Assembly (NCBI GenBank): GCA_963818505.1 | Contig: CAWFSJ010000007.1 | Coordinates: 186,001 to 250,000, forward strand | Source: JADKAV01 sp963818505 | GTDB lineage: Bacteria; Actinomycetota; Actinomycetes; S36-B12; UBA10799 | Length of the DNA: 64,000 bases | Direction: 5' to 3' | Part shown: positions 1-8,148 of the stretch, piece by piece | Position numbering within the stretch: position 1 is the stretch's first letter | How the letters are laid out: each line of letters starts with the position of its first letter | Position numbers and translations under genes: made by a program | The notes under the pieces: model-generated | What the model saw: the letters and a program-made list of their open reading frames with translations, nothing else | Database searches by the model: none | Told to the model about the DNA's origin: nothing

Positions 1-1905
1 CCAGGGGTGCCCTACACCTTCGAGATGCTGCGGCGCTTGGGTTTCCACGCCCCGGATCACCTCCCGCACCTGCGACTGCTCACCTGTGCGGGTGGGAGGC
101 TGCCCGAGGTGCGGGTGCGCGAACTCGCGGCGGCTGGCGAGCGGCATGGCTTTGGGCTGGTAGTCATGTACGGCCAAACCGAGGCGACCGCCAGGATGGC
201 CGTGCTTCCGGCGGACATGGCCGCTGAACACCCGCGGTCGGTCGGCTACCCGGTGCCGGGAGGCCGTTTCGAGATCGTCGGGGCAGACGGCGATGGTGTG
301 GGGGAGATCGTCTTCGAGGGCCCCAGCGTGATGATGGGCTACGCCCGGGGCCCGGAGGACCTGACCGCAGAACCGATGGAGCCCCGTCTGGTGACCGGGG
401 ACCTGGGTTTCATCGACGACGGACTTCTGCATGTCACAGGCCGGACCACCCGCTTCGCCAAGGTGCGTGGGCTACGGATGAATCTCGACGACATCGAAGG
501 ATGTCTGGAACCGTCTGCGGCCGTGTGCGTGGAACTGCCCGAGCGGATCGGGGTGGTGTGCGACTTGGATTCCGATGTTGTCGTGACGCGGGTAGGCGCC
601 CGGACCGGACTCCCTCCGGCGGCCGTTCGTGTGATCCGGGCCGAACCACCTCGCCTTGACAGCGGGAAGCTTGATCGCGCCGCTGCGTTGGCGCTGCTGC
701 AGCAGGACGACCCACCCGTCGAGGTCGGCTCCAAACAGCGTCGGCTCTGCGTGGCCTATTCACGGCTGCTGGGTCGCGATGCCGCACCGCATGACAGCTT
801 TCGCCGCCTCGGCGGTGACTCGATGAGCTTCGTGGCGGTGTCGCTCGAGGTGGAGCGCATCCTCGGGGACCTGCCGGTGGACTGGCATTTGCGCAGCATT
901 TCCGAACTGGCCGGCACCGCCGATGGTTCTGGCCCACTGCGCAGGATGGAGACCAGTGTCGTCCTGCGCGCCGCGGCTATTGTCCTGGTCGTCGCTTCCC
1001 ATGCCGCCGTGATCGACGTGCGCGGTGGAGCGCATCTGCTGGTGGGGCTGCTGGGGTACAACTTCGCGAGATTCCAAGCCGACCAGGCGGTGGGCCGCAT
1101 GTTCACGTCAGTCGCGTGGCTGCTCGTCCCGGCGCTGGTATGGGTGGGTCTGGCCGTGCTGTTGTCGGATCAGTACTCGGTGTCGTCTCTGGGCTGGAGC
1201 TGGATAACCCAGACCGCAACAGACTCCCCTGACTGGCGCTACTGGTTCGTCGGCGCACTGCTGTGGGTGCTGCCTGTGGCCATGCTGCTCAGCGCGGTGC
1301 CGGCGGTGCGCCGTGCCAGGCTGCGATGGCCGCTGGGGGTACCCGCCGCCGCGACGGCGCTGGCGCTGGGGGTCGCGCTGTTGGCGGTCCCGGATGCCCG
1401 ACCGTCGTCGCTCTTCTCGCCCTGGGCGGTCTTGTGGGTCTTCTTCCTCGGCTGGTGGATCGCACGGGTGCGCACAGGCGGACAGCGGGTCGGTTTGACG
1501 ATCACCATCGCGTGTCTGAGCGCGGTGATGTTCGAGGACTCGCGGATGTGGGTGATCGGGCTGGGTCTACTGGTTCTGGTCTGGTTCCCGCGGTTGCGGG
1601 TTCCCGCGCTGCTGACCGGGTTTGTGGCGGTCGTGGCTCACGCCTCGCTTTTCATCTATTTGAGCCACTGGCAGGTGCTGGAGTTGTCGCGCAACTGGTC
1701 GGCCTTGGGCCTGTCGTTGCTGCTGGGGGTCGTGTTGAGTATCGGCTGGAGTTGGTTGCGTGCCAAGGCCGCCCGGATGCAGCTGGGACTAACCTGGGAC
1801 CGTGCCCAATTACGAGTTCCGGTGCCGCGCCTGCGGCCAGACGTTCACGAAGAACCGGCCCATGTCCGAGTCGGGGGAACCGGCCAGCTGTCCGCAGGGA
1901 CATGA
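1..1905 (+). CDS. Acyl-AMP ligase - carrier protein - membrane acyltransferase fusion (5' partial)
   Basis: The gene enters from outside the window, so the N-terminal half of the adenylation domain is missing. Counting from base 7, residues 1-235 are the C-terminal half of an AMP-binding enzyme (YGQTEAT at about 55, VTGDLGF, and GRTTRFAKVRG hinge). A carrier protein follows, with LGGDSMSF whose Ser272 is the expected phosphopantetheine site. Residues 315-600 are polytopic and begin with a helix containing SHAA (His332), as in acyltransferase-3-type membrane enzymes. I infer that an acyl group is activated, loaded on the carrier and transferred to an acceptor at the membrane; the substrate is unknown. 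The last 34 codons overlap the next gene in another frame, so the true C-terminus may be altered or the stop lost. Confidence 0.8.
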   Translation, partial: PGVPYTFEMLRRLGFHAPDHLPHLRLLTCAGGRLPEVRVRELAAAGERHGFGLVVMYGQTEATARMAVLPADMAAEHPRSVGYPVPGGRFEIVGADGDGVGEIVFEGPSVMMGYARGPEDLTAEPMEPRLVTGDLGFIDDGLLHVTGRTTRFAKVRGLRMNLDDIEGCLEPSAAVCVELPERIGVVCDLDSDVVVTRVGARTGLPPAAVRVIRAEPPRLDSGKLDRAAALALLQQDDPPVEVGSKQRRLCVAYSRLLGRDAAPHDSFRRLGGDSMSFVAVSLEVERILGDLPVDWHLRSISELAGTADGSGPLRRMETSVVLRAAAIVLVVASHAAVIDVRGGAHLLVGLLGYNFARFQADQAVGRMFTSVAWLLVPALVWVGLAVLLSDQYSVSSLGWSWITQTATDSPDWRYWFVGALLWVLPVAMLLSAVPAVRRARLRWPLGVPAAATALALGVALLAVPDARPSSLFSPWAVLWVFFLGWWIARVRTGGQRVGLTITIACLSAVMFEDSRMWVIGLGLLVLVWFPRLRVPALLTGFVAVVAHASLFIYLSHWQVLELSRNWSALGLSLLLGVVLSIGWSWLRAKAARMQLGLTWDRAQLRVPVPRLRPDVHEEPAHVRVGGTGQLSAGT

Positions 1906-2008
1906 GGACACCGTCCGGCTGCTGACGACGCTGGGTGCCTTGGGGACCGCAAGCGCCCCCGCGCAGGCCGGCGGGGGTTGTTGTGGCGGGGGCTGCTGCA
2001 GTAGTTAG
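1802..2008 (+). CDS. FmdB-type zinc ribbon protein
   Basis: A 68-residue protein starting MPNYEFRCRACG, the canonical FmdB/CxxC_CXXC_SSSS opening. Cys8 and Cys11 form the first half of the zinc ribbon and the CPQGH segment near residue 30 the second. The tail GGGCCGGGCCSS is the Gly/Cys-rich end common in this family. The GTG start at 1802 is fixed by family homology. Small proteins of this type are called putative regulators, but their target is generally not known. It overlaps the preceding fusion gene by 104 bp on the same strand in another frame, and its stop overlaps the convergent SDR gene by 4 bp. Confidence 0.85.
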   Translation: MPNYEFRCRACGQTFTKNRPMSESGEPASCPQGHEDTVRLLTTLGALGTASAPAQAGGGCCGGGCCSS

Positions 2009-2628
2009 CCACCGCAGACGAAGGGAGCCTGCTTCACGTAGAGGCCCTGCTCGGCCACGTCCACCAGGAATGCCGCGAGGTCGGCCCGCCGGATCGAACT
2101 CGACTTGCCGGGCCGGTGGGCGTCGTGGACGAACTTGCCGGTGGCAGGTCCGTCGAGCAGGCGCGGCGGGCGCACCAAGGTCCAGTCGAGTTCGGAGGCG
2201 GCGAACACCGCGTACTCCTTGGGCTTGTCGGCCACGACCGTCCCGCCGAGTTTCTGGATCAAGAACGAGATCGCCTTGTCGCGCGGGCCCTTCTGGTCAC
2301 CGGGGACGTCGATACCCGCGCCGCTGATTCCGACGAAGCGAACACCCGGCGGCAGGATCTGCGTCAACAGGCTCGCGGTGCGCGTGTGCAGGTCCGGCTC
2401 CTTCTTCGTGGGTCCGAGCGCGGAGATCACGGCATCACATCCGTTCACGAGTTCGGTCAAAGCCGCCAGATCGGTGCTCGAGCCTGTGACCACGCGCACG
2501 CTTTGCGCGACCTCGCCGAGTTTGGCTGGATCGCGGACCAGCACAGTCACCTCGTGACCGTTGTTCAACAGGTCGGTGACCAGGAACCCACCGGTGCGCC
2601 CAGTGGCCCCGATAACGGAAACCTTCAT
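2005..2628 (-). CDS. NAD(P)-binding atypical SDR oxidoreductase
   Basis: A 207-residue protein with an N-terminal nucleotide-binding loop GATGRTGG (residues 8-15) followed by a Rossmann fold. The shortness and lack of a YxxxK pair fit the atypical NAD(P)H-binding (NmrA/BVR-B-like) SDR group, which includes redox sensors and flavin-reductase-like enzymes. The substrate cannot be told. Its ATG overlaps the end of the MarR gene by 4 bp (ATGA), so the two are translationally coupled and probably regulated together with the upstream NmrA-like gene. This gives a three-gene operon of two dinucleotide-binding proteins around a MarR repressor. Confidence 0.8.
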   Translation of the reverse strand: MKVSVIGATGRTGGFLVTDLLNNGHEVTVLVRDPAKLGEVAQSVRVVTGSSTDLAALTELVNGCDAVISALGPTKKEPDLHTRTASLLTQILPPGVRFVGISGAGIDVPGDQKGPRDKAISFLIQKLGGTVVADKPKEYAVFAASELDWTLVRPPRLLDGPATGKFVHDAHRPGKSSSIRRADLAAFLVDVAEQGLYVKQAPFVCGG

Positions 2629-3068
2629 GCGTTTGCCTCCATCGATGTGGCGAATCTCCGCAGCAGTTCTGCGAAGCGTGTTCGGTCTTCTTCGTTCCAG
2701 TCAGCAGTTGCGTCGGTCAGTTTCTGCAGCCGGAAGCTCAGGCCCGCGGCGCCCAGCTTCGCCCCTGACTCGGTTGGCCTGACCGTGACCCGCCGTGCGT
2801 CCTCTGCGTCGGCTGCTCGGGTGACCGTGCCAGCCGCCTCGGCGCGCGCGACCAAGCGGCTGGCGGTGGATTGGGCCACACCCATGGACGCTGCGATCTG
2901 CGAGATGGTCTGCTCCGCGTCGGGGCTGCGCAACAATGTGTCCACCACCCAGACCGTGGACATCTCCACAGAGCCCAGGCGGGGGTCCTTCAGTCGTGGT
3001 GGAGCAGTCCAAAGGTGGCGCAGATGGATCAGTGACTCGTCGATGCTGCGTAGGGCTTCATCGTCCAT
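2625..3068 (-). CDS. MarR family transcriptional regulator
   Basis: A 147-residue winged-helix protein. The segment TISQIAASMGVAQSTASRLVARAE is the helix-turn-helix, followed by a wing with DARRVTVRPTESG, a MarR hallmark. I place the start at 3068 (MDDEALRSID) because GGAG lies 5 nt upstream; an earlier ATG at 3083 lacks a ribosome site. The gene overlaps the end of the NmrA-like gene by 11 bp and the following SDR gene by 4 bp. A 13-bp perfect palindrome at the promoter of the operon (3915-3927) is a plausible operator, so autoregulation is likely. The inducing ligand is unknown. Confidence 0.85.
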   Translation of the reverse strand: MDDEALRSIDESLIHLRHLWTAPPRLKDPRLGSVEMSTVWVVDTLLRSPDAEQTISQIAASMGVAQSTASRLVARAEAAGTVTRAADAEDARRVTVRPTESGAKLGAAGLSFRLQKLTDATADWNEEDRTRFAELLRRFATSMEANA

Positions 3069-3912
3069 CTGGACTCCACGCATCCGCGTGCTCTACGGCC
3101 CACAGCGCGAAACTCAGCGGGGGCCCGCCGGTCACGGTCAGCACGTCGGTGGTGAGCCCGTCAGCCTTGCCCATCCGCGCGACGGTGTAGATCGCCGTGG
3201 TGACCAGTGCCATGGGCAGCGGCAGACCGAGGGTCTTCGTGGCGTGACGCAGGTAACGTGCGATCCCTGGGTGCCCGTAGCGAATAGGGCGCCCGAGCAC
3301 GTCGGTCAGGATCGACGCGACTTCGTCGTAGGTCAAAGCCTGTGGCCCGGTGGGGGTCCAGGCCCTTCCGACATGCTCTGACGGGTTGCGCAGCGCCACG
3401 GCGGCCACCGCCGCGACGTCCGCAGCGGCGACGAACGACGTGGCACCCCTGCCCGCCGGCACCATGAGACAGTCGCGTTCGCGGATGTCGCTCGCATGGG
3501 TCGTGGACAGGTTCTCCATGAAGAACGACGGCCGCACGAAGGTCCAATCCATGCCACTGTCGCCAAGCCAGGCCTCGATCTTCGCGTGGGGGACGACCTT
3601 GTTGTGCTCGGCGCCCTGCAGCGAGAGAAGGACCACGTGGCGGACCCCGGCACGCCGAGCGGCTTCCAACGCGGGCACCATGTCGCGGGCGATGTTGCTC
3701 AGCGCTGGGGGTCGCATCAGGAACATCACCTCGATGCCGTCGAATGCCTTCCACGTCGAGGCGTCGGTGAAGTCGAAGCGGACGCGCTCTGTCGCACCTT
3801 CGATGGCTGCCGGATCCAGGTCCGCGGCTCGCAGCGGCAGGTCGGCCAGCTGCTTGATGACTTGGCGGCCGATGTTCCCGGTGGCTCCAGTGACGAGGAT
3901 CTTTGCGGACAT
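3058..3912 (-). CDS. NmrA-like NAD(P)-binding protein
   Basis: A 284-residue SDR-like protein: MSAKILVTGATGNIGRQ contains the GATGNIG dinucleotide loop, followed by an NmrA-type body (MFLMRPPAL, WTFVRPSFFMENL). This family includes NAD(P)H-quinone reductase-like and redox-sensing proteins. I chose the ATG at 3912 rather than 3927 because it is the one aligned with the family N-terminus and lies 6 nt after a TATGAT box, which fits a leaderless transcript. It is the first gene of the NmrA-MarR-SDR operon. Confidence 0.82.
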   Translation of the reverse strand: MSAKILVTGATGNIGRQVIKQLADLPLRAADLDPAAIEGATERVRFDFTDASTWKAFDGIEVMFLMRPPALSNIARDMVPALEAARRAGVRHVVLLSLQGAEHNKVVPHAKIEAWLGDSGMDWTFVRPSFFMENLSTTHASDIRERDCLMVPAGRGATSFVAAADVAAVAAVALRNPSEHVGRAWTPTGPQALTYDEVASILTDVLGRPIRYGHPGIARYLRHATKTLGLPLPMALVTTAIYTVARMGKADGLTTDVLTVTGGPPLSFALWAVEHADAWSPDGR

Positions 3913-3930
3913 ATATGTATCATACATGCA
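3913..3930 (-). promoter_or_regulatory. Promoter with overlapping palindromic operator of the NmrA-MarR-SDR operon
   Basis: On the minus strand a TATGAT -10 box (3919-3924) lies 6 nt before the ATG at 3912. It is embedded in the perfect inverted repeat ATGTAT-C-ATACAT (3915-3927). A palindrome over the -10 box is where a MarR repressor would block transcription; the operon encodes one. Confidence 0.55.
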
Positions 3931-4006
3931 ATATTCCCACGATGCCTGGCAGCTTAGTTCCAGCCAAATCGCTCAAACCGCGTGTCGGTGCTTGACATTG
4001 GCGGTT

Positions 4007-4029
4007 TTGTCATACCCTGCGCGCACCAT
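4007..4029 (+). promoter_or_regulatory. PafBC-like (DNA-damage type) promoter motif, copy 1
   Basis: TTGTCATACCC at 4007-4017 followed, 8 nt after its ninth base, by CACCAT (4024-4029). It matches the other five copies in the window. No long gene follows on this strand; the downstream sequence is a hairpin-rich 100-nt segment ending in a terminator. GCACCAT (4023-4029) is also an inverted repeat of ATGGTGC (4039-4045). Confidence 0.5.
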
Positions 4030-4035
4030 GAGCGT

Positions 4036-4137
4036 CAGATGGTGCAGGACATGCGGGGGCGGGGATCCGCACCATCACCCGGGATGAAAGTCCTGGGGGT
4101 CCGGGTCGGACTCGCGGGGGTGGTTCGACCCGGACCG
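4036..4137 (+). ncRNA. Candidate small structured RNA
   Basis: Between the promoter motif at 4007-4029 and the terminator at 4098-4136 lies about 100 nt with a further perfect 8-bp stem, GATGGTGC (4038-4045) with GCACCATC (4069-4076). No convincing protein is present (a 19-codon frame at 4028 would begin inside the -10 box). The arrangement promoter, stem, strong hairpin is that of a small RNA gene. It is an inference with no expression support. Confidence 0.35.
4098..4136. terminator. Strong bidirectional hairpin terminator
   Basis: Perfect 11-bp arms GGTCCGGGTCG (4098-4108) and CGACCCGGACC (4126-4136) with a 17-nt loop. It lies 7 bp past the stop of the minus-strand PLC gene and would also end transcripts coming from 4.0 kb on the plus strand. 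There is no T tract, as usual in high-GC actinobacteria. Confidence 0.75.
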
Positions 4138-4143
4138 CTGCCC

Positions 4144-5241
4144 TCAGTTGATGTTGAGCTGCAGCAGTCCAGCGGCAGTGTCGTTGACCTCGTAGAAATC
4201 GACGATGGACAGGTTCAGGGGAAGGCCCTGATTGCGCCAGTCAGTCATCTCTGCAACCACAGTCGGGTTGCGCAATTGTGCCAGTTCGAGCAGGGAGCAG
4301 TTCTGCGTGCGGGTCTTGCCCAAGCACTGCACCTGCGAGGTGAAACTCATCGACAATTGCAACTGGTTCACGAACAGGCCGCACTGGTTGCCGCCACTGA
4401 CCGTGCAGTCGGTCGAACCACTCAAGGCCGTGCGCCGGTTGGTCAAGTAACCCAGGTTGTCCGCGGCCGAGATCGTCGGACTCTCCGTGTTCGGCCACGG
4501 GGAGTAGAGGACCTTTTCGCGCTCCCGGTAGCACGAGTTCTTGGGCAACTCGCCGGCTGCGTAGAGGACCAAGACGTTGCGTTGAGCCGCCCAGGCCTGG
4601 CCGAAGGTGGCGCCGGTGACGTCGGGCATCACCTTGTCGTTCCACGCGCGCGAGCACACGGAGGTCCCGTCGACCTTGTACGTGCGGAGGATCTTGTCGA
4701 TCGCTGAGGTGTAGTACTTGTCGATCTTCTTGGTGCCGGTCAGGTCTATGTGCTGGAAGTCGAGGATGACCTGCTCGCGGGGGTGTGCCTTCGCCCAGGT
4801 GAGGATCTGGTCGAGGCCCTTGGTGAACCTCAGTGACACGAAGGTGTGCTGCAGGTGGATCGGCACCTTCCAGGCTTTGGCGTTCGTGAGCTTCTTGCCC
4901 GCCTTCTTCTTCGACACCACTTTGTTCTCCGGGACTCCGAGTCGCATGTCGAGGTAGCGGATGCCTGCGTTGAGTTGACCGGTGAAGTTCTGGCTTTGCG
5001 CCTTGGCAAGTTTGCCCGCCGCGCACGGGTTGCCCTTCGAAGCAGCCACCTGGGCCTGATTCGCACCCGCGATCGCGGTCACTTTGCAGTTGCCCTCTGT
5101 GTCGATCTTGAAGGCTCCGGAGTCGTGCGTGCCGGGGATGACCACCTCGCTGATCTTGGTTTCGGGGCGATCGTTGTACAGGGTCCCCATCCAGTCGGGC
5201 GTGGGCGGGACAACGGCCAGAGCGGCGGCGAGAAGCAGCAT
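4144..5241 (-). CDS. Secreted PI-PLC X-domain (phosphodiesterase) protein
   Basis: A 365-residue protein with a short hydrophobic N-terminus ending near residue 12. IPGTHDSGAF (His39, Asp40) is the first catalytic His motif of phosphatidylinositol-specific phospholipase C, RYLDMRL is the conserved strand after it, and HLQHTF (about 131-136) carries the second His. The family cleaves phosphoinositide-type phosphodiesters without calcium in bacteria; the actual substrate here is not shown. Several cysteines suggest disulfides in an exported protein. It ends 7 bp before the terminator at 4098-4136 and lies 40 bp downstream of the BASS transporter gene on the same strand. Confidence 0.82.
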   Translation of the reverse strand: MLLLAAALAVVPPTPDWMGTLYNDRPETKISEVVIPGTHDSGAFKIDTEGNCKVTAIAGANQAQVAASKGNPCAAGKLAKAQSQNFTGQLNAGIRYLDMRLGVPENKVVSKKKAGKKLTNAKAWKVPIHLQHTFVSLRFTKGLDQILTWAKAHPREQVILDFQHIDLTGTKKIDKYYTSAIDKILRTYKVDGTSVCSRAWNDKVMPDVTGATFGQAWAAQRNVLVLYAAGELPKNSCYREREKVLYSPWPNTESPTISAADNLGYLTNRRTALSGSTDCTVSGGNQCGLFVNQLQLSMSFTSQVQCLGKTRTQNCSLLELAQLRNPTVVAEMTDWRNQGLPLNLSIVDFYEVNDTAAGLLQLNIN

Positions 5242-5281
5242 GGGTTCACGGTAGCCCCGCAGCCCGAGCCGATGTTGCTGA

Positions 5282-6175
5282 TCAGAGCAGCTCGGGGATC
5301 TTCTGCTCGGACCGCAAGAACGCCTTGCGGAACAGGATCGTCACGAAGGTTGCCGTGATCACCACGAACAAGGAGTAGAGGGCCGGGATCAGGTCGGCCT
5401 GGACCTTGGCGTCGCCGCTGAAGCTCAGTGCGATGACTGCCACGGCCAGCGGCCCGTTCACGATGCCGATCTCGAGTGCGAACGTTCTGCGATCGGCCAA
5501 CTGGGCCCCCCACAGTTTGGCCCACAGGTAGGCCACCGCCATGCCGAGTACTGGCAGCAGGATGGCTGACGCGAAGATGCCCGGCCGTTCGGTGAACGTC
5601 TCGACCAGCAAGGCCCAGTTGCGCGGCACCCAGGTCACCAACAGCAACACGATCACGAGGATCCCGAACACGCTGCCGATCACCTCGGTGGAACCGCCCA
5701 CGTTGGCACTCTTGCGGCGCAGCCAGATCCCGATGAAGATCGGCAGGATGAGCAGCGCCAGGCTGACGACGATGTTGATGTACGGGATCTCGACGTCGGA
5801 TGCCACCACCCCGCCGTACAGCTTGATCAGCAGCGGCGAGACCACGATGGCGGTCATGGTTGTGAGCATCGTGATGATGACCGAGAGGGACAGGTTCGCT
5901 TTGGCGAAGTAGGTGAACAGGTTGGATGTGGTGCCGCCTGGCATGCAGCCCACGATGATCAGTCCGATGGCGACGGCAGGAGCGAGATCAAAGACCGTCA
6001 CCAGCCCGAATGCGATCAAGGGCATGAACACGAATTGCCCGATCACGGCCAGAACCAGCCACTTGGGCCGTTTGAGTTCGTCGTTGATGTCGCGCGGCGT
6101 CATGGCCGCGCCCATGCCGAGCATCATGCAGGCGACCAGGATCGTCAGCATCGCCTGTTCGAATGGGCCGATCAT
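5282..6175 (-). CDS. BASS family (bile acid:sodium symporter-like) transporter
   Basis: A 297-residue polytopic protein of about 9-10 helices. MLGMGAAMTP near the N-terminus and GCMPGGTTSNLFTYFAKAN around residue 80 are BASS hallmarks; the latter is the discontinuous helix near the sodium sites. Members move organic anions such as pantoate, keto acids or steroids with sodium. Its start overlaps the acyl-CoA ligase stop by 4 bp (ATGA), so both are made from one message. This suggests uptake of an organic acid that the ligase then activates, but the substrate is inference. Confidence 0.88.
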   Translation of the reverse strand: MIGPFEQAMLTILVACMMLGMGAAMTPRDINDELKRPKWLVLAVIGQFVFMPLIAFGLVTVFDLAPAVAIGLIIVGCMPGGTTSNLFTYFAKANLSLSVIITMLTTMTAIVVSPLLIKLYGGVVASDVEIPYINIVVSLALLILPIFIGIWLRRKSANVGGSTEVIGSVFGILVIVLLLVTWVPRNWALLVETFTERPGIFASAILLPVLGMAVAYLWAKLWGAQLADRRTFALEIGIVNGPLAVAVIALSFSGDAKVQADLIPALYSLFVVITATFVTILFRKAFLRSEQKIPELL

Positions 6176-7917
6176 CGGGCACCTCCGGCGATGTTCTCGA
6201 GGCTGGCGTTGGCGAATTGGGTTCGGACGTCTTTGCGCAGGATCTTCCCGATCGGCGACTTCGGCAGTTCATCGGTGAACACGAACTCGGAGGGCACTTT
6301 GTAGCCGGTCAACAATTCTCCGGCGTACTCGCGCAGGTCCGCTGCAGTGAGGTCCGGGTCGCTTCGCACGATGACGGCGCGCACCTTCTCGCCGCGTTCG
6401 CCGGCGTCCACCCCGACAACGGCGACCTCATCAACCCCGGGGTGACCGGCCAGGGCCTCCTCGACCTCGTTCGGGAACACGTTGAAGCCACTCACGATGA
6501 TGACGTCCTTGCTGCGGTCGACGATCTTGATATAGCCGTCGGCGTCCACGGTCCCGATGTCACCTGTGCGCAGCCAGCCGTCGGTCATCACTTCCGCGGT
6601 GGCCTCCGGTCGCTGCCAGTACCCGGCCATGATCTGCGGCCCCCGGGCCCATAGTTCACCCGGTTCGCCAACCGATGCCGGCCAGCCGTCATCACGGGTG
6701 GGGCGAACGATCGTGCTGGGCAAGGGGATCCCGACCGTTCCTATGCGCACGCCCTCGCCTCCGATGGGGTTGAAGGTCAATCCCGGCGATGCCTCCGTGA
6801 GGCCGTAGCCCTCCACTACGGGAGAGCCGGTCACGCGCTCCCACTCGGCTGCGGTGGAGGCGTGCAGGGCCATCCCTCCGGAGATCGAGGCTTTGATGTG
6901 CTCGGGAGGATGTGCCACGAACCACGGCTCGTTCACCAGACCGTGGAAGAGGGTGTTCACTCCTGACACCCACGTGACTGGGTAGTTCTCGAACGCTCGC
7001 TTCAAGTTGCTCAAGGGTCGCGGGTTCGGGATGAGGATGTTGTGTGCGCCCATCCGGTAGAAGCCGACGAGGTTCACCACGAACGCGAACACGTGGTACA
7101 TCGGCAGTGCCGTCAGGATCGTCTCGCGACCCGGCTGGATCGAGGCCGACGAGAATGCGAGCATCTGCTGGCTGTTCGCCATCAGGTTCCCGTGCGTGAG
7201 CATCGCGGCCTTGCTCACGCCTGTCGTGCCTCCCGTGTACTGCAGGCAGGCGAGGGAGTCGGGGGTCAGTGCGGCGCTGTAGTGAGCGCAGTCGCCACTG
7301 TGGGATTGCCCTTTTCGCAGGGCAACTTTGAAACGGGTGTGGGGGTAGGTGACCTTCGGCAGGTTCCGCGACCAGACCTTCTGGATGCTTCGGATGATGC
7401 CGTGCACGTATCCGGGGAACAGGTCGCTCACCGCTGCCAGAACCACGGGCACCTGCTTTGACTCGGCCAGGACTTCGCCGATCTTGTCCGCCATGATGTC
7501 GATGCCCACGATCGCGCTCACATCGGCGTCGGCGAACTGCTTGCGCATCTCCGCCGCGGTGTACAGGGGGTTCGTGTTGACCACGACGCAACCTGCTTTG
7601 AACGTTCCGAAGGCGGCGATCGGGTACGCCAAGCAGTTCGGCAGCTGGATGGCTACACGATCTCCCTCCTGCAGGCCCAGGTCCTCGCGCAAGTAGGCGG
7701 CGAACGCGTCGGACAGTCGCTCGACGTCCTCGAACGTCAGATGCCCGTTCATGCCGTTCGGCATGACCATCGTGAAGGCGCGCTGCTGGGGATATTCCAT
7801 GGCTGCTTGGCGGATCTGGTCGGCGAGGTTGCCCTGCGTGACCGCATCGATCTCGTCAGGAACGCCAGGGGGATAGTGGGCAAGCCAGGGGCGGGTGGAG
7901 GAGACGGGGACTGACAT
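6172..7917 (-). CDS. fadD: Long-chain-fatty-acid--CoA ligase (FadD-like)
   Basis: A 581-residue AMP-forming acyl-CoA synthetase. QYTGGTTGVSKAAML is the P-loop (A3) motif, EGYGLTEASP the A5 motif, LRTGDIG the A7 aspartate motif, VDRSKDVIIVSGFNVFPNEVEE the hinge and GKILRKDVR the catalytic-lysine motif (A10). All key motifs are intact and the length is typical of FadD. It makes acyl-CoA from a carboxylic acid, ATP and CoA in the cytosol or at the inner membrane face. It is the first gene of a two-gene operon with the BASS transporter. Confidence 0.88.
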   Translation of the reverse strand: MSVPVSSTRPWLAHYPPGVPDEIDAVTQGNLADQIRQAAMEYPQQRAFTMVMPNGMNGHLTFEDVERLSDAFAAYLREDLGLQEGDRVAIQLPNCLAYPIAAFGTFKAGCVVVNTNPLYTAAEMRKQFADADVSAIVGIDIMADKIGEVLAESKQVPVVLAAVSDLFPGYVHGIIRSIQKVWSRNLPKVTYPHTRFKVALRKGQSHSGDCAHYSAALTPDSLACLQYTGGTTGVSKAAMLTHGNLMANSQQMLAFSSASIQPGRETILTALPMYHVFAFVVNLVGFYRMGAHNILIPNPRPLSNLKRAFENYPVTWVSGVNTLFHGLVNEPWFVAHPPEHIKASISGGMALHASTAAEWERVTGSPVVEGYGLTEASPGLTFNPIGGEGVRIGTVGIPLPSTIVRPTRDDGWPASVGEPGELWARGPQIMAGYWQRPEATAEVMTDGWLRTGDIGTVDADGYIKIVDRSKDVIIVSGFNVFPNEVEEALAGHPGVDEVAVVGVDAGERGEKVRAVIVRSDPDLTAADLREYAGELLTGYKVPSEFVFTDELPKSPIGKILRKDVRTQFANASLENIAGGAR

Positions 7918-8148
7918 GCCGGAACCTCAATTCGACCGATTAGTGATTCACGAAGTGTAAACCCGGTATTGAGAAACGTGCAAGTAGGAGTCTGTCGCAT
8001 GGCCGCGTTAGGATGAAACCAGGTCAAGAGTGAGTGGCGACAAGCCCCGGCTAGCTGCTCCGGCAACCGCGCTACCGGCACGGTGCCCCGGGTGACGACC
8101 TGCCTGTCGATGAAGTGTCGGCGGGAAGTTCGGTGTCGGGAGTTCGGC

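Noticed and set aside
4028..4087. 19-codon frame MSVRWCRTCGGGDPHHHPG
   Set aside because: Its ATG overlaps the -10 hexamer at 4024-4029, so the promoter motif there cannot express it, and no ribosome site precedes it.
4121..4136. GGTTCGACCC resembling a tRNA T-loop
   Set aside because: No acceptor, D or anticodon arms fit; the same bases form one arm of a perfect terminator hairpin.
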